Part shown: in pieces, positions 53,831-64,000 of the stretch
Layout: every line of letters starts with the position of its first letter
Numbering within the stretch: position 1 is the stretch's first letter
Assembly: GCF_003666685.1 (NCBI RefSeq)
Contig: NZ_RCIZ01000009.1
Location: 62,001 to 126,000, forward strand
Length of the DNA: 64,000 nt
Origin: Mesorhizobium sp. YM1C-6-2
GTDB lineage: Bacteria; Pseudomonadota; Alphaproteobacteria; Rhizobiales; Rhizobiaceae
Direction: 5' to 3'
The notes under the pieces: model-generated
The model's database searches: none
The model's input: only the letters and a program-made list of their open reading frames with translations
What the model was told of the DNA's origin: nothing
Program-made: the position numbers and the translations under genes

Positions 53831-54889
53831 ATGACCGAACCGGTGTTCTTCGTGCCGACGCGCCGGTATACGGCGGCCGAGGTCGCGAACCTGGCCGGAG
53901 CCGAACTCGTCGACCCCGCGCATTCCGACATCGAGATCTCAGGCATCGCGTCCGCCTCCGAAGGCGGCGAGGGCATGCTCGTCTATGTCGAGGGCCGCAA
54001 CAATGCGCGGCTCGCCGAAAGTGTCGAGGCCGCGGCGATCTTCTGCACCGCCGACGTTGCACCAAAAGTGAGGCCTGGCGTCGCCGTTCTGGTGACCAGG
54101 AAGCCGCAATCCGCCTTCGCAATGATCGGTCGGTTGATGTTCCCCGCCGCCGCCTCGCCGGGACCTCTGACCGGCGAAACCGGGATTTCGGCGGGCGCGC
54201 ATGTCGACCCGTCGGCGCGAATCGAGCCCGGCGTCATCGTGGAAGCCGGCGCGGTGATCGGCCCCGGCGTCGCGATCGGCTCCGGCACGATCGTCGCGCC
54301 GAACGCCGTTATCGGAAAGTCCTGCCAGATCGGCCGCGACTGTTATGTCGGCCCCGGCGCCAGCCTCCAGGCGACGCTCGCCGGCAACCGCGTCATCATC
54401 CATGCAGGCGCCAGGATCGGCCAGGACGGTTTTGGCTTCACCGCCGGCGCATCAGGGCCGGAGCGCATCCCGCAGATCGGCCGCGTCGTCATCCAGGACA
54501 ATGTCGAGATCGGCGCCAACGCGACCGTCGACCGTGGCGCGCTGGCCGACACCGTGATCGGCGAAAACACCAAGATCGACAATCTGGTGCAGATCGCACA
54601 CAACGTGCGCATCGGGCGCAACTGCCTGATCGCCGGGCTCGTCGGCATTTCCGGTTCCGTCACGGTCGAGGACAATGTGGTGATGGGCGGCGGCGTCGGT
54701 ATCGCCGATCACCTGACGATCGGCACGGGCGCGCAGCTTGCGGCCGGCAGCGGATTCATGGACAACGTGCCGGCAGGCGAGATCTGGGCGGGCTATCCGG
54801 CCGAGCCGATGGCGCGCATGATGCGCGCCGTTGTGGCCTTGAGAAGGCTCGCTTCCGGACGGTTGAAGCAGGGGAAAGGCAATGGCTGA
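53831..54889 (+). CDS. lpxD: UDP-3-O-(3-hydroxyacyl)glucosamine N-acyltransferase
   Basis: A 352-residue left-handed beta-helix acyltransferase, third step of lipid A synthesis. An N-terminal uridine-binding domain (1-110) is followed by many hexapeptide repeats (I/V-G-x-x-x-x) and the conserved [14 protein letters not shown] with the catalytic His nearby. The stop overlaps the fabZ ATG by 8 bp. Confidence 0.96.
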   Translation: MTEPVFFVPTRRYTAAEVANLAGAELVDPAHSDIEISGIASASEGGEGMLVYVEGRNNARLAESVEAAAIFCTADVAPKVRPGVAVLVTRKPQSAFAMIGRLMFPAAASPGPLTGETGISAGAHVDPSARIEPGVIVEAGAVIGPGVAIGSGTIVAPNAVIGKSCQIGRDCYVGPGASLQATLAGNRVIIHAGARIGQDGFGFTAGASGPERIPQIGRVVIQDNVEIGANATVDRGALADTVIGENTKIDNLVQIAHNVRIGRNCLIAGLVGISGSVTVEDNVVMGGGVGIADHLTIGTGAQLAAGSGFMDNVPAGEIWAGYPAEPMARMMRAVVALRRLASGRLKQGKGNG

Positions 54890-55343
54890 GGATACTCTCG
54901 AATCGATCGACATCCTCGAGCTCATGAAGCTCCTGCCGCACCGCTATCCGTTCCTTATGCTCGACCGGATCGTCGATGTGGATGGGGACAATTCGGCCAC
55001 CGGCATCAAGAACGTCACCTACAACGAGCCGCAGTTCCAAGGGCATTTCCCCGGCCAGCCGGTGATGCCGGGCGTCCTCATCGTCGAGGCGATGGCGCAG
55101 GTCGCCGGCGCGATCTCGCTCAGGGCGGCGGGCAGCGACAAGCCGTCTCTCGTCTATTTCCTCACCATAGACGACGCCAAGTTCCGAAAGCCCGTGGTTC
55201 CCGGCGACCGGCTCGAGATCAAGGTGCGGAAGATCAAGAAGCGCGGCAATATCGTGCGTTTCGCCTGCGAGGCCTTCGTCGACGGGGCGATGGTCGCGGA
55301 GGCCGAGATACAGGCCATGCTTGCGCCGGCTGGCGCGGCGTAA
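54882..55343 (+). CDS. fabZ: 3-hydroxyacyl-ACP dehydratase FabZ
   Basis: A 153-residue hot-dog-fold dehydratase of fatty acid synthesis. Catalytic His in [13 protein letters not shown] and Glu in [24 protein letters not shown] is typical. Its start lies within lpxD and lpxA follows at 13 bp, so it is co-translated with the lipid A genes and may balance 3-hydroxyacyl-ACP between both pathways. Confidence 0.97.
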   Translation: MAEDTLESIDILELMKLLPHRYPFLMLDRIVDVDGDNSATGIKNVTYNEPQFQGHFPGQPVMPGVLIVEAMAQVAGAISLRAAGSDKPSLVYFLTIDDAKFRKPVVPGDRLEIKVRKIKKRGNIVRFACEAFVDGAMVAEAEIQAMLAPAGAA

Positions 55344-55355
55344 AGGGCAGGGTTC

Positions 55356-56183
55356 ATGCCGGACACCAAGATCCATCCCATGGCTGTGGTCGAGCCGGGC
55401 GCCGAATTGGGCGCCGGCGTCGTGATTGGCCCCTTCTGCCACATCGAGGCGGGTGCTGCGGTCGGCGACCGCGTCGAACTCTCCAGCCATGTCGTCGTGC
55501 ATCGCGGCGTGACGGTGGGCGAGGACTGCAAGGTCTCGTCGATGGCGATCCTTGGCGGCCCGCCGCAGAACACCAAGCACAAGGGCGGCCCGACGACGCT
55601 CGTCATCGGCAGGAATTGCACGATCCGCGAGGGTGTCACCATGCACCGCGGCACCGACACCAGCCGCGGCGAGACGACGGTCGGCGACAACGGCAATTTC
55701 CTCGCCTATTCGCATATCGCGCATGACTGCGTCGTCGGCGACAACGTCACCATGGCCAACGTCGCGACGCTCGGCGGCCATGTCGAGGTCGGCAACAACG
55801 TCACGCTGGGCGGCCTCGTGGCCGTCCACCAGATGACACGCATCGGTCATCATGCCTTCGCCGGCGGAGCCGCCATCATCGACGGCGACGTCATTCCCTA
55901 CGGCATGGTGATGGGCAACCGCGCACGTCTGCGCGGCCTCAACGTCATCGGCATGAGGCGTTCCGGCGTCGCGCGCGCCGACATCTTCGCACTGCGCAAG
56001 GCCTACCGGATGATCTTCGACCCGTCGCGATCGGTCGCCGAGAACATCCCCGAGGTCGAGCGCCAGTTCGGCGACTCCGCCATCGTGCGCGACGTGCTGG
56101 ACTTCATCCAGGCGCGCGGCAAGCGCCATTTCACCGTGCCGCCGCTGCGCGACGGCGCAGACAGCGACGATGACGGCGACTGA
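55356..56183 (+). CDS. lpxA: UDP-N-acetylglucosamine acyltransferase
   Basis: A 275-residue beta-helix acyltransferase catalysing the first committed step of lipid A synthesis. N-terminal hexapeptide repeats (IGPFCHIEAGAAVGDRV), the catalytic His region AYSHIAHDCVVGDNV, and a C-terminal helical bundle (LRGLNVIGMRRSGV). AGGG stands before the ATG. The last 14 bp overlap lpxI. Confidence 0.97.
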   Translation: MPDTKIHPMAVVEPGAELGAGVVIGPFCHIEAGAAVGDRVELSSHVVVHRGVTVGEDCKVSSMAILGGPPQNTKHKGGPTTLVIGRNCTIREGVTMHRGTDTSRGETTVGDNGNFLAYSHIAHDCVVGDNVTMANVATLGGHVEVGNNVTLGGLVAVHQMTRIGHHAFAGGAAIIDGDVIPYGMVMGNRARLRGLNVIGMRRSGVARADIFALRKAYRMIFDPSRSVAENIPEVERQFGDSAIVRDVLDFIQARGKRHFTVPPLRDGADSDDDGD

Positions 56184-57057
56184 GCGTACCGGCCGCCTCC
56201 AGCTCCAGCCTGGCGACAGGGTTGCCATCGTCGCCGGCAGCGGCAGGCTGCCGCTCGACGTTGCCGAGGAGCTTGCTGCTCGCGGACGCAAACCCTTCGT
56301 GGTGATGATGAAGGGCGAGGTGGATGCCGCCGGCCTCTCGGCCTTCGATCACGAGGAACTGGCGATCGAGAACATCGCCGGTCTTGGGGCTATTCTGAAG
56401 CGGCAGGGCATCACCCATGCGGTCCTTGCCGGCGGCATCGGCAGGCGGCCGAAGCTCACCGCGCTCAAGCCGTCGCTGGCCTTGATGCGCTTCCTGCCGC
56501 GGGTGCTGGCCGGGCTGATCAAGGGCGACGACGGCGCGTTGCGCGCGCTCGGCGGCGGCCTGGAATCGATCGGCATCAAGTTGGTCGGAGCGCATGAGAT
56601 CGCACCCGACCTGCTGGCGACCGAAGGCCAGATGGCAGGCGCGCCGCCGCAGAGGTCGGACTGGCGCGACATCGAGGCCGCCGAAGCGGCGGCGCGAGCC
56701 ATCGGCGCGCTGGACATCGGCCAGGCGGCTGTGGCGATCGGCGGCCGCGCCATCGCGCTCGAAGGCATCGAGGGCACCGATGCGCTGCTCGAACGGGTGA
56801 GGGACCTCCGCCCGCACGGGCGGCTTGCCGGCAAGACGCGCGGCGTGCTGGTCAAATGCGCCAAGCCGGGGCAGGAACTGCGCATGGACCTGCCGACCAT
56901 CGGCCCCAGAACCGTCGTCGAGGCCCATGCGGCCGGGCTTGCCGGCATCGCCGTCGAGGCGGAGCGCTCGCTCGTGCTCGACCTCGCCGGTGTGATCGCC
57001 GAAGCGGACCGGCTCGGCCTCTTCGTGGTCGGCCTGCCCAAAGGAAAGCGGCCATGA
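56170..57057 (+). CDS. lpxI: UDP-2,3-diacylglucosamine diphosphatase LpxI
   Basis: A 295-residue LpxI (DUF1009), which alphaproteobacteria use instead of LpxH to cleave UDP-2,3-diacylglucosamine. Features: VAIVAGSGRLPLDVAEELAARG, LAGGIGRRPKL, RALGGGLESIG, VGAHEIAPDLLATEG and the C-terminal VKCAKPGQELRMDLPTIGPRTVE-like block, which includes the catalytic Asp. Overlaps lpxA by 14 bp and lpxB by 4 bp. Confidence 0.95.
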   Translation: MTATERTGRLQLQPGDRVAIVAGSGRLPLDVAEELAARGRKPFVVMMKGEVDAAGLSAFDHEELAIENIAGLGAILKRQGITHAVLAGGIGRRPKLTALKPSLALMRFLPRVLAGLIKGDDGALRALGGGLESIGIKLVGAHEIAPDLLATEGQMAGAPPQRSDWRDIEAAEAAARAIGALDIGQAAVAIGGRAIALEGIEGTDALLERVRDLRPHGRLAGKTRGVLVKCAKPGQELRMDLPTIGPRTVVEAHAAGLAGIAVEAERSLVLDLAGVIAEADRLGLFVVGLPKGKRP

Positions 57058-58226
57058 GCGCGGCGCGGCCGCTGAAGATCGGCATCGTCGCGGGCGAGGA
57101 ATCCGGCGACCTGCTCGGCGCCGACGCCATCGCCGCGCTGAAGGCCGCGACCGGCCGCGACATAACGCTGGTGGGCGTCGGCGGACGTCATCTGCAGGCG
57201 CTCGGCCTGACGCCGCTATTCGATGCCGGCGACATCGCGCTGATGGGATTTTCGGCCGTGCTCCGCGACCTGCCGCGGCTGGCGAAGCGCATCGGCGATA
57301 CCGCGCGCGCCATCGTCGCCGCAAAGCCCGATTGCCTGATCACCATCGACAACCCGGATTTCACCCTGCGCGTCGCCAGGAAGGTGCGGGCGGCCAATCC
57401 CGATATCCCGATCATCCACTACATCTGCCCGAGCGTGTGGGCGTGGCGGCCGGGCAGGGCAGCCGCGATGAAGCCCTATGTCGACCACATACTCTGCATC
57501 CTGCCCTTCGAGCCCGCGGAGCTCGAACGCCTCGGCGGGCCGCCGGGCACGTTCGTCGGGCACAGGCTGACCGGCGACGCCGGCATGCGTGCAGCCACCG
57601 CCACGCAGGCCGCGCCGCGCGACTTTCCTGCCGGCCGCGAAAAGACCCTGCTGCTGCTGCCCGGCTCGCGCAGGAGCGAGGTCAGTCGCCTGATCCAGCC
57701 GTTCGGCGAGACGGTCTCGATCCTGAGGGCGCGGGGCCACAGGCTGCGGCTCGTCCTGCCGACGGTGCCGCATGTGGCGAAGCTCGTGGAATCGTCGGTC
57801 GCGAACTGGGGGCAGAAACCCGAGATCGTCAGCGACTCCGCCGGCAAATGGCAGGCGTTCGGCGAAGCGGATGCGGCGCTTGCCGCGTCCGGAACGGTCT
57901 CGCTGGAGCTTGCGCTTGCCGGGGTGCCGCTCGTTTCCTGCTACAAGCTCGACCCGATCGCCCGGGTTGCGCAGCGGCTGATTACGACCTGGAGCGCGTC
58001 GCTTCCCAACCTGATCGCCGACCGGACCGTCGTCAACGAGTTCTACAATCAGTATGTGCGCCCGGCATGGCTGGCCCGGCATCTCGAAGGCCTGTTCGAG
58101 GACACGGCGCTGCGGCGCTGGCAGAAGGACGGATTTGCGGAAGTCTCGCGCCGCCTGGCGACGGAAAGGCCGGCCGGGGAGATGGCGGCAGGAATTATTT
58201 TGAAGCGAATAGCGAATAGCGAATAG
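57054..58226 (+). CDS. lpxB: lipid-A-disaccharide synthase
   Basis: A 390-residue GT-B glycosyltransferase joining UDP-2,3-diacylglucosamine and lipid X. GIVAGEESGDLLGA at the start, YICPSVWAWRPGRA, LLLPGSRRSEV and SGTVSLELALAGVPLVSCYK are all present. The last seven codons (RIANSE and stop) are supplied by a heptamer repeat rather than by conserved sequence. lpxI overlaps its ATG. Confidence 0.96.
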   Translation: MSAARPLKIGIVAGEESGDLLGADAIAALKAATGRDITLVGVGGRHLQALGLTPLFDAGDIALMGFSAVLRDLPRLAKRIGDTARAIVAAKPDCLITIDNPDFTLRVARKVRAANPDIPIIHYICPSVWAWRPGRAAAMKPYVDHILCILPFEPAELERLGGPPGTFVGHRLTGDAGMRAATATQAAPRDFPAGREKTLLLLPGSRRSEVSRLIQPFGETVSILRARGHRLRLVLPTVPHVAKLVESSVANWGQKPEIVSDSAGKWQAFGEADAALAASGTVSLELALAGVPLVSCYKLDPIARVAQRLITTWSASLPNLIADRTVVNEFYNQYVRPAWLARHLEGLFEDTALRRWQKDGFAEVSRRLATERPAGEMAAGIILKRIANSE

Positions 58227-58270
58227 CGAATAGTTCAATCGTCCTATTCGCTACTCGCTATTCCCTATTC
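58205..58270. repeat. heptamer-repeat hairpin between lpxB and gltA
   Basis: Four tandem copies of GCGAATA-type heptamers (58205-58233), a 10-base loop and an inverted set (58244-58270) pair at 25 of 27 positions. The element covers the lpxB stop and reaches to 3 bp before the gltA stop, so it can act as a two-way terminator. Similar GCGAATAG repeats are, as I recall, scattered in rhizobial genomes. Confidence 0.75.
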
Positions 58271-58273
58271 TTC

Positions 58274-59557
58274 TTACCGCTTCGCGATCGGCACGTAGTC
58301 GCGTTCCGTAGCGCCGGTGTAGAGCTGGCGTGGGCGGCCGATCTTCTGCTGCGGATCCTCGATCATCTCCTTCCACTGCGCGACCCAGCCGACGGTGCGC
58401 GCCACCGCGAACAGCACGGTGAACATGGAGGTGGGGAAGCCGAGCGCCTTCAGCGTGATGCCGGAATAGAAGTCGACGTTCGGGTAGAGCTTCTTCTCGA
58501 TGAAATATTCGTCGGTGAGCGCGATCTTCTCGAGTTCCATCGCGACGTCGAGCATCGGATCGTCCTTGATGCCGAGCTCGCCGAGAACCTCATGCGCGGT
58601 CTTCTGCATGATCTTGGCGCGCGGATCGTAGTTCTTGTAGACGCGGTGGCCGAAGCCCATCAGGCGGAACGGATCGTTCTTGTCCTTGGCGCGGGCGATG
58701 AATTCCGGAATGTGCTCGACCGTGCCGATATCGCTCAGCATGTTGAGCGCGGCCTCGTTGGCGCCGCCATGCGCGGGACCCCAGAGCGAGGCAATGCCGG
58801 CTGCGATGCAGGCGAACGGGTTGGCGCCAGACGAGCCGGCAAGCCTGACCGTCGAGGTCGATGCGTTCTGCTCGTGGTCGGCGTGGAGGATGAAGATGCG
58901 CTCCATCGCACGCGCCAGCACCGGGTTGATCTTGTATTCCTCGCACGGCACCGCGAAGCACATATGCAGGAAGTTGGCGGCGTAGCCGAGATCGTTCTTC
59001 GGGTAAACGAAGGGCTGGCCGACGTGGTACTTGTAGGCCATGGCGGCGATCGTCGGCATCTTGGCGATCAGGCGCATCGACGCGATCATGCGCTGGTGCG
59101 GGTCGGAGATGTCGGTCGAGTCGTGGTAGAAGGCCGACAGCGCGCCGACCACGCCGCACATCACCGCCATCGGATGGGCGTCGCGGCGGAAGCCGGAGAA
59201 GAACTTCGACATCTGCTCGTGCACCATCGTGTGGCGCGTGATGCGGTAGTCGAAATCGTCCTTCTGCGCCTTCGTCGGGAGCTCGCCATAGAGCAGCAGG
59301 TAGCAGACCTCGAGGAAGTCGCCGTGCTCGGCGAGCTGGTCGATCGGATAGCCGCGGTGCAGCAGGATGCCGTTGTCGCCGTCGATGAAGGTGATGCCCG
59401 ATTCGCAGCTGGCGGTGGAGGTGAAGCCGGGGTCGTAGGTGAAGGCGCCGGTGGTGGCGTAGAGCGAGGAAATGTCAATGACGTCAGGGCCGATGGTGCC
59501 GCTTCGGACCTTGTACTCATGGGTTTTGTCGGCAAATTCCAGTTTCGCAGTGGTCAT
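58274..59557 (-). CDS. gltA: citrate synthase
   Basis: A 427-residue type II (hexameric, NADH-sensitive) citrate synthase, TCA entry enzyme. Catalytic residues: His in [11 protein letters not shown], His in [13 protein letters not shown] and Asp in VDFYSGI; the zone [10 protein letters not shown] is intact. N-terminal domain resembles gram-negative GltA. AAGGAGG precedes the ATG. It converges with lpxB and is divided from gltX by 168 bp containing two palindromes. Confidence 0.97.
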   Translation of the reverse strand: MTTAKLEFADKTHEYKVRSGTIGPDVIDISSLYATTGAFTYDPGFTSTASCESGITFIDGDNGILLHRGYPIDQLAEHGDFLEVCYLLLYGELPTKAQKDDFDYRITRHTMVHEQMSKFFSGFRRDAHPMAVMCGVVGALSAFYHDSTDISDPHQRMIASMRLIAKMPTIAAMAYKYHVGQPFVYPKNDLGYAANFLHMCFAVPCEEYKINPVLARAMERIFILHADHEQNASTSTVRLAGSSGANPFACIAAGIASLWGPAHGGANEAALNMLSDIGTVEHIPEFIARAKDKNDPFRLMGFGHRVYKNYDPRAKIMQKTAHEVLGELGIKDDPMLDVAMELEKIALTDEYFIEKKLYPNVDFYSGITLKALGFPTSMFTVLFAVARTVGWVAQWKEMIEDPQQKIGRPRQLYTGATERDYVPIAKR

Positions 59558-59657
59558 CGCAACCTCCTTCAGCCTACCCATTTGTTGTTATTGGAATGCT
59601 TGTCCGATGCAGGCCAGCCGATCTTGCCTCGGACAGCGCAGACAGAGTCCCAACCCC

Positions 59658-59688
59658 TTGTCGTTGGCGACAATGTTGCACCGCAACA
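59658..59688. promoter_or_regulatory. two adjacent palindromes upstream of gltA
   Basis: TTGTCG-TTGG-CGACAA (59658-59673) directly abuts TGTTGC-ACC-GCAACA (59674-59688), both perfect. They lie 101-131 bp upstream of the gltA start and probably bind regulators. The second has the TGC-N3-GCA form seen at the phasin promoter. Confidence 0.5.
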
Positions 59689-59725
59689 GCCGGGATTCAA
59701 TGCTAAAAATGTCAGTGTCGTTGTC

Positions 59726-61147
59726 CTAATCGATTTGATCCGCGATGCGGGCCAGGCTCTCGTCGCGGCCCAGTACCGCGAGCACGTCGAACACGCCGGG
59801 CGACGTCGTTCTCCCGGTAAGCGCCGCACGCAACGGCTGCGCGACAGCACCGAGCTTCAGCCCCTTTGCCTCGGCAAAGCTTCTAATTCCGGCCTCCGCC
59901 GAAGCGGCGTTCCACTCGCCCTCGACCGCCTTCAGCACGTCGAGCGCGTCCCTCAGCACGTCCTGATTTCCCATCAGCAGCGCCTTCGCCTTCTCTTCGA
60001 CCGGCAGCGGCCGCTCGGCGAACAGGAACGCCGCTCCGTCGGCGAGCTCCACCAGCGTCTTGGCGCGCTCCTTCAGGCCGGGCATGGCGGCGAGGAGCTG
60101 TGCCTTGGTCTTCTCGTCCAGGCGGTCGGCGATCGCCTTGCCGTTCTCCAGATAGGGCAGGGTGCGGATGAAGTCGTCGAGCAGCTCGGCGTCGTCCATC
60201 TTGCGCATGTGAATACCATTCAGCGCCTCGAGCTTGGCGAAGTCGAAGCGCGCCGCGCCCCTGTTGACGTCCTCGATCTCGAACCAGCGGATCATGTCGT
60301 CGAGGCTCATCACCTCGTCGTCGCCATGGCTCCAGCCGAGGCGCGCCAGATAGTTGCGCAGCGCCGCCGGGAGGTAGCCCATGGCGCGATAGGCATCGAC
60401 GCCGAGCGCGCCGTGGCGCTTCGACAGCTTCGCTCCGTCAGCGCCGTGGATCAGCGGGATATGCGCCATGACGGGGATGTCCCAACCCATGGCGTCATAG
60501 ATGACCTGCTGGCGCGCGGCGTTGGTCAGGTGGTCGTCGCCGCGGATGATGTGGGTAACGCCCATGTCGTGGTCGTCGACGACCACCGCGTGCATGTAGG
60601 TCGGCACGCCGTCCGAGCGCAGGATGATGAAATCGTCGAGATCCTTGTTAGGAAACTTGACGTCGCCCTGCACGCGGTCGCGCACGATGGTCTCGCCGTC
60701 CCTCGGCGCCTTGATACGGATGACGGGCTTTACGCCGACCGGCGCCTCTGACGGATCGCGGTCGCGCCAGCTTCCGTCATAGCGCGGCGGGCGGCCCTCG
60801 GCGCGCGCCTTCTCGCGCATGGCGTCGAGCTCCGCCGGGGTCTCGTAGGCGTAATAGGCCTTGCCCATGCGCACCAGTTCCTCGGCCACCTCGCGGTGAC
60901 GTCCGGCGCGCTCGAACTGCGAGATCGGCTCGCCCTCCCAATGCAGGCCTAGCCAGGACAGGCCGTCGAGTATCGCTTCGGTCGCCGCATCGGTTGAACG
61001 CTCGCGGTCGGTGTCCTCGATGCGGAGCAGCATCGTGCCCTTGGTGTGGCGGGCGTAGAGCCAGTTGAAGAGCGCGGTGCGCGCCCCGCCTATGTGCAGG
61101 TAGCCCGTGGGCGAAGGGGCAAAGCGTGTGACGACGGTTTCGGACAT
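59726..61147 (-). CDS. gltX: glutamate--tRNA ligase
   Basis: A 473-residue class I synthetase charging tRNA(Glu) (and, in organisms with GatCAB such as this one, possibly tRNA(Gln)). HIGH-like motif in [26 protein letters not shown]-like motif in [10 protein letters not shown], and a C-terminal helical anticodon domain. No glutamine tRNA ligase is seen in the window, consistent with gatCA. Rhizobia often have a second gltX. Confidence 0.96.
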   Translation of the reverse strand: MSETVVTRFAPSPTGYLHIGGARTALFNWLYARHTKGTMLLRIEDTDRERSTDAATEAILDGLSWLGLHWEGEPISQFERAGRHREVAEELVRMGKAYYAYETPAELDAMREKARAEGRPPRYDGSWRDRDPSEAPVGVKPVIRIKAPRDGETIVRDRVQGDVKFPNKDLDDFIILRSDGVPTYMHAVVVDDHDMGVTHIIRGDDHLTNAARQQVIYDAMGWDIPVMAHIPLIHGADGAKLSKRHGALGVDAYRAMGYLPAALRNYLARLGWSHGDDEVMSLDDMIRWFEIEDVNRGAARFDFAKLEALNGIHMRKMDDAELLDDFIRTLPYLENGKAIADRLDEKTKAQLLAAMPGLKERAKTLVELADGAAFLFAERPLPVEEKAKALLMGNQDVLRDALDVLKAVEGEWNAASAEAGIRSFAEAKGLKLGAVAQPLRAALTGRTTSPGVFDVLAVLGRDESLARIADQID

Positions 61148-61284
61148 TCTGATCTCGGGTGGCGGCGCGGAAAGACGACCGCAATGGGGACCCGGGCCTG
61201 AAACCGGGGCCGATGGATAAAAGTCGGCGTTCATGTAGCATAGGTCGCCCGTCGTGCAAGTGTCGGGCTCTGCGGGGGGCGGAG

Positions 61285-63990
61285 ATGGCGAAGGAACGAT
61301 CGCCTGAAAGCGCCGGCGAACGCGCGATGTTCGTGCGCGACGCCGCGCCCTTCGCATTGCCGGCTGCAAGCCTACCCGCTGCACCGCCCCTGGAAGCGCG
61401 AGCGGATGCGCCGCCTGTTCCGGCGCAGGACGCCAGCGGGCCGGACGATCTGCCGGCTCCCTGGCGGCTTCGCGATGCCGGGGGGCTATTGGCGCGGTCG
61501 CTCGCGCGTGCTCGACAGGCGCCGCCGATCCGTTCGCATATCGCGAACGACCGCATTCCGTCGCGAGCCGTTGCGGCCAAAGCCTTCAACGTCGCCATGG
61601 CGACCGAACTGGACCGCGGAATTGCCTTTCTCTTGGCGCCGGTGTTCCTGGCCGCAGGCGCGCTCGTCTATTTCGCGCTTCGTCAGGAACCGGGTTTTGT
61701 CCCGCTTGTGGCAGGCGTGGCGGGACTGGCCCTGTGTGCCTTCGCCGCCGGCGCACGGCCGCTGCTGAGCATGGCAATCGCAGCCGGATTGCTCTGCGTC
61801 CTCGGGGCTCTGCTCGCCAAGGCCGAAACCTGGCGCGCGGCAACGAAAATGCTCGGCGGCGAGGTGACGACGCAATTGTCCGGCCGGGTCGCCGAGGTCG
61901 AACGGCTTGCGGACGGCCGGGTGCGGCTCACCATCGATGTCACCGGCACAGAACGCCCGGTGCTGCGCTACACGCCCGATCGTGTGCGCGTTTCGGCGCG
62001 CCGCGTTCCGGAAGGCGTCGAGGCAGGTGCGGTCGTCACGGGTCTCGTCCGGCTCATGCCGCCGTCAGGCCCCGTCCGGCCGGACAGCTACGACTTTTCC
62101 TTCGAAAGCTATTTCGACGGCATTGGCGCCAGCGGGTTTTTCCTGCGCGGGCCGGAACTCGCAGCTTCGCCGGGGCCGCCGCCATTGGCCGCGCGGTTCG
62201 ATGCAGCGGTGGAACGCGCCCGCCAGGCGATCGCCGACCGCATCCGCAGCCGGATCGGCGGGCCGGAAGGCGAGATCGCGGCAGCGCTGGTGGTGGGCGT
62301 GCGGGCCGGTATCCCGGAGGATATCAACGAGGCGCTGCGGCGCTCCGGCATCTACCACGTCATTTCCATCTCGGGCCTGCACATGGCGCTGGTCGCGGGC
62401 ACCATCATGGTCCTGCTGCGCTCGGGCTTCGCGCTGTTCCCGGATTTCTCCTCGCGCCATCCGGTCAAGAAATATGCGGCGGCGCTCGCCATCGCCGGGC
62501 TTGCCGGCTACCTCTTCATCTCTGGCGCGGAGGTCGCCGCGCAACGCAGCTTCATCATGCTCGCCGTGATGCTGGCTGCCGTGCTCTTCGACCGTGCGGC
62601 GCTGACGCTTCGCAACCTCGCCATCTCGGCGATCATCGTCATCGCGGTCTCGCCGCACGAGGTGGTCGGGCCGAGCTTCCAGATGTCGTTTGCCGCGACG
62701 GCCGCTCTCGTCGGCGCCTACGCCGCCTGGTCGGACTGGCGCGCCGATCGGCCCGGCTCACCGCCGGTGGACCGCTCGCTGGCGGGCAGGGGGTTGCGCT
62801 ATCTGCTCCTGGCGGCAGCAGGCCTCGCCATGACATCCATCGTCGCCGGCGGCGCGACGACCATCTACGCGGCCTGGCATTTCCAGCAGATGCCGTCGCT
62901 CGGCCTCTTCACCAATCTCACTGCCATGCCTGTTGTCTCGGCGGTCGTCATGCCGTTTGCCGTGTTCGGCGCGCTGGCCATGCCGTTCGGCCTCGACGGG
63001 CCGTTCTTCCATGTCATGGGGCTTGGCCTTTCCGCCACCATCGCAGTCGCAAAATGGTTCTCCGAGCGCTCGCCGGCCGACATTGTCGGTCTCATTCCGC
63101 CGGCCGCTGTCGCGGTGCTGACCGTCGCGCTGCTCATAGCCACGATCTGCTCGACCTGGCTGCGCATCGCCGCGGTCCCCGTTGCGCTTGCCGGCCTCAT
63201 GCTCCTGGTCGACCGCCCGCGGCCCGATCTGTTCGTCTCAGAAGACGGCCGCCTCGTCGGGCTCGCCCTGGGCGACGGGCGCATCGCCGTCAACCGGGCG
63301 CGGCCGAACGAATTCACCATCGACAACTGGAAACGCGCCATTCGCGCGGACGAGATGGTGCGGCCGGAAGGAAAGCAGCAGCGAACAACTGCCGAGCCGG
63401 TCGAGGCTGGTGCCGAAGCCGGCAGGCAGGTGGGGGACGGTGCGAGCGCTGTGGGATTGAACCCGACGCAGGGCGGTGCGTCCTGGGATAACCAGCCGCA
63501 GCAACGTGCCCACAAGCCATCTTCGGCCGGCTTCGTCTGCGCCGAAGGGCTCTGCCTGGCGCGCCGTTCCTCGGGCGCTGTCGTGGCCCATGCGCTCGAC
63601 GCACAGGCAGCGCTCGACGCCTGCGCGGTTGCGAGCGTCATCGTCATCGACGATGCGACCGCCAGGAATGTCTGCCGCTGGAAGGACGTGCTCGTCGTCA
63701 CCAAACGCGATCTGGCGCTCAATGGAAGTGCTGCGATCGAACTGCCGAGCAATGATCGGGAAGGCGCGTCAGCCGCAATGGCAACGGCCGAATACGCGAT
63801 CAGCCGTCCTTTCCGCCCGTGGCACGAACAGCGACGTTTCTCACGCGAGGCGCGTGGCTTGCCAGCCTATCGGCGCAAGCCGAAAACCGAACCACCGCGG
63901 GACGCTCCGGACGCGCAGCCGGCATCGGAGGCTGCCGGCTCAAGCAGCCGGCAGAATGCATCCGCCGATGATCGGGAAACCGCTCAGTAG
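61285..63990 (+). CDS. ComEC/Rec2 family DNA uptake membrane protein
   Basis: A 901-residue polytopic membrane protein with the DUF4131 region (about 175-300), the competence domain (about 340-630, with [12 protein letters not shown] and about ten helices) and a C-terminal remnant of the metallo-hydrolase-like part, ending in a Ser/Ala-rich tail. It would carry single-stranded DNA across the inner membrane. Start ATG 61285 after GGGGGGCGGAG; an upstream frame exists. An N-terminal Pro/Ala-rich extension of about 110 residues is present. Pairs functionally with dprA at 9537. Confidence 0.92.
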   Translation: MAKERSPESAGERAMFVRDAAPFALPAASLPAAPPLEARADAPPVPAQDASGPDDLPAPWRLRDAGGLLARSLARARQAPPIRSHIANDRIPSRAVAAKAFNVAMATELDRGIAFLLAPVFLAAGALVYFALRQEPGFVPLVAGVAGLALCAFAAGARPLLSMAIAAGLLCVLGALLAKAETWRAATKMLGGEVTTQLSGRVAEVERLADGRVRLTIDVTGTERPVLRYTPDRVRVSARRVPEGVEAGAVVTGLVRLMPPSGPVRPDSYDFSFESYFDGIGASGFFLRGPELAASPGPPPLAARFDAAVERARQAIADRIRSRIGGPEGEIAAALVVGVRAGIPEDINEALRRSGIYHVISISGLHMALVAGTIMVLLRSGFALFPDFSSRHPVKKYAAALAIAGLAGYLFISGAEVAAQRSFIMLAVMLAAVLFDRAALTLRNLAISAIIVIAVSPHEVVGPSFQMSFAATAALVGAYAAWSDWRADRPGSPPVDRSLAGRGLRYLLLAAAGLAMTSIVAGGATTIYAAWHFQQMPSLGLFTNLTAMPVVSAVVMPFAVFGALAMPFGLDGPFFHVMGLGLSATIAVAKWFSERSPADIVGLIPPAAVAVLTVALLIATICSTWLRIAAVPVALAGLMLLVDRPRPDLFVSEDGRLVGLALGDGRIAVNRARPNEFTIDNWKRAIRADEMVRPEGKQQRTTAEPVEAGAEAGRQVGDGASAVGLNPTQGGASWDNQPQQRAHKPSSAGFVCAEGLCLARRSSGAVVAHALDAQAALDACAVASVIVIDDATARNVCRWKDVLVVTKRDLALNGSAAIELPSNDREGASAAMATAEYAISRPFRPWHEQRRFSREARGLPAYRRKPKTEPPRDAPDAQPASEAAGSSSRQNASADDRETAQ

Positions 63991-64000
63991 CGCCTTATGA

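Noticed and set aside
59558..59725. A riboswitch or small RNA gene upstream of gltA.
   Set aside because: Only two short palindromes are visible, which fit protein binding better; no known riboswitch core could be recognised.
1..64000. CRISPR arrays, tRNA, rRNA and prophage.
   Set aside because: No regular direct-repeat arrays, no tRNA-like cloverleaf with a GGTTCGAATCC-type arm outside genes, and no phage structural genes were seen.

Overview
The window is one gene-dense chromosomal segment of a high-GC alphaproteobacterium. The gene order (pyrB-pyrC-plsY-dprA...topA-rnr; rpsB-tsf-pyrH-frr-uppS-cdsA-rseP-bamA-lpxD-fabZ-lpxA-lpxI-lpxB; gltA-gltX-comEC) and the Hyphomicrobiales-type conserved proteins (DUF6105, DUF1489, EipB-like, LpxI instead of LpxH) point to the Phyllobacteriaceae/Mesorhizobium side of the Rhizobiales. 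That placement is inference from recognised families, not from a search. I see no rRNA, tRNA, CRISPR array, transposase or prophage, and no gene-free stretch longer than about 285 bases.

Layout. 1-8.3 kb: a secreted LamG-like protein, a NUDIX hydrolase, a membrane-anchored DJ-1/PfpI-like protein, and a leftward topA-rnr-DUF983 unit. 8.3-9.5 kb: a small conserved-looking hypothetical gene and a higBA toxin-antitoxin pair placed between topA and dprA and bracketed by two copies of the dprA 3' end. 9.5-13.5 kb: a leftward pyrB-pyrC-plsY-dprA operon in which the PyrC has lost its metal ligands. 13.7-18.0 kb: AidB-like acyl-CoA dehydrogenase, DUF6105, RuvX, a UPF0173 metallo-hydrolase, PepSY and VOC proteins. 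18.2-20.4 kb: gatC-GNAT-gatA, part of the tRNA amidotransferase. 20.5-28.4 kb: YdcF-like, DUF599, serine deaminase, a SulP-STAS-cNMP fusion, DUF1489, a low-GC membrane orphan and a VWA/J-domain pair. 28.5-33.5 kb: a D,D-carboxypeptidase with a SPOR domain, a phasin, and clpS-clpA. 33.5-45 kb: mostly transport and small-molecule genes (Lrp regulator with an EamA exporter, a class III cyclase, AzlCD, HIT, SMR, acetyltransferases, a choloylglycine-hydrolase-family enzyme, GDPD, RidA, EipB-like, DUF4031, a PlsC-like protein). 44.9-58.2 kb: the translation/envelope supercluster from rpsB to lpxB, making ribosomes, UMP kinase, undecaprenyl-PP, CDP-diacylglycerol, the outer-membrane assembly machine and lipid A. 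58.3-64 kb: gltA, gltX and comEC.

The window is mainly core housekeeping. The most interesting signals are small: a toxin-antitoxin insertion that duplicates the dprA terminus; a dead dihydroorotase in the pyrBC operon; a family of TGC-N3-GCA palindromes in or near the promoters of a phasin, gltA, rpsB, a hydrolase and an acetyltransferase; a duplicated promoter segment around the hydrolase gene; a heptamer-repeat hairpin that supplies the C-terminus of LpxB; and a clpA terminator encoded inside the neighbouring regulator gene.
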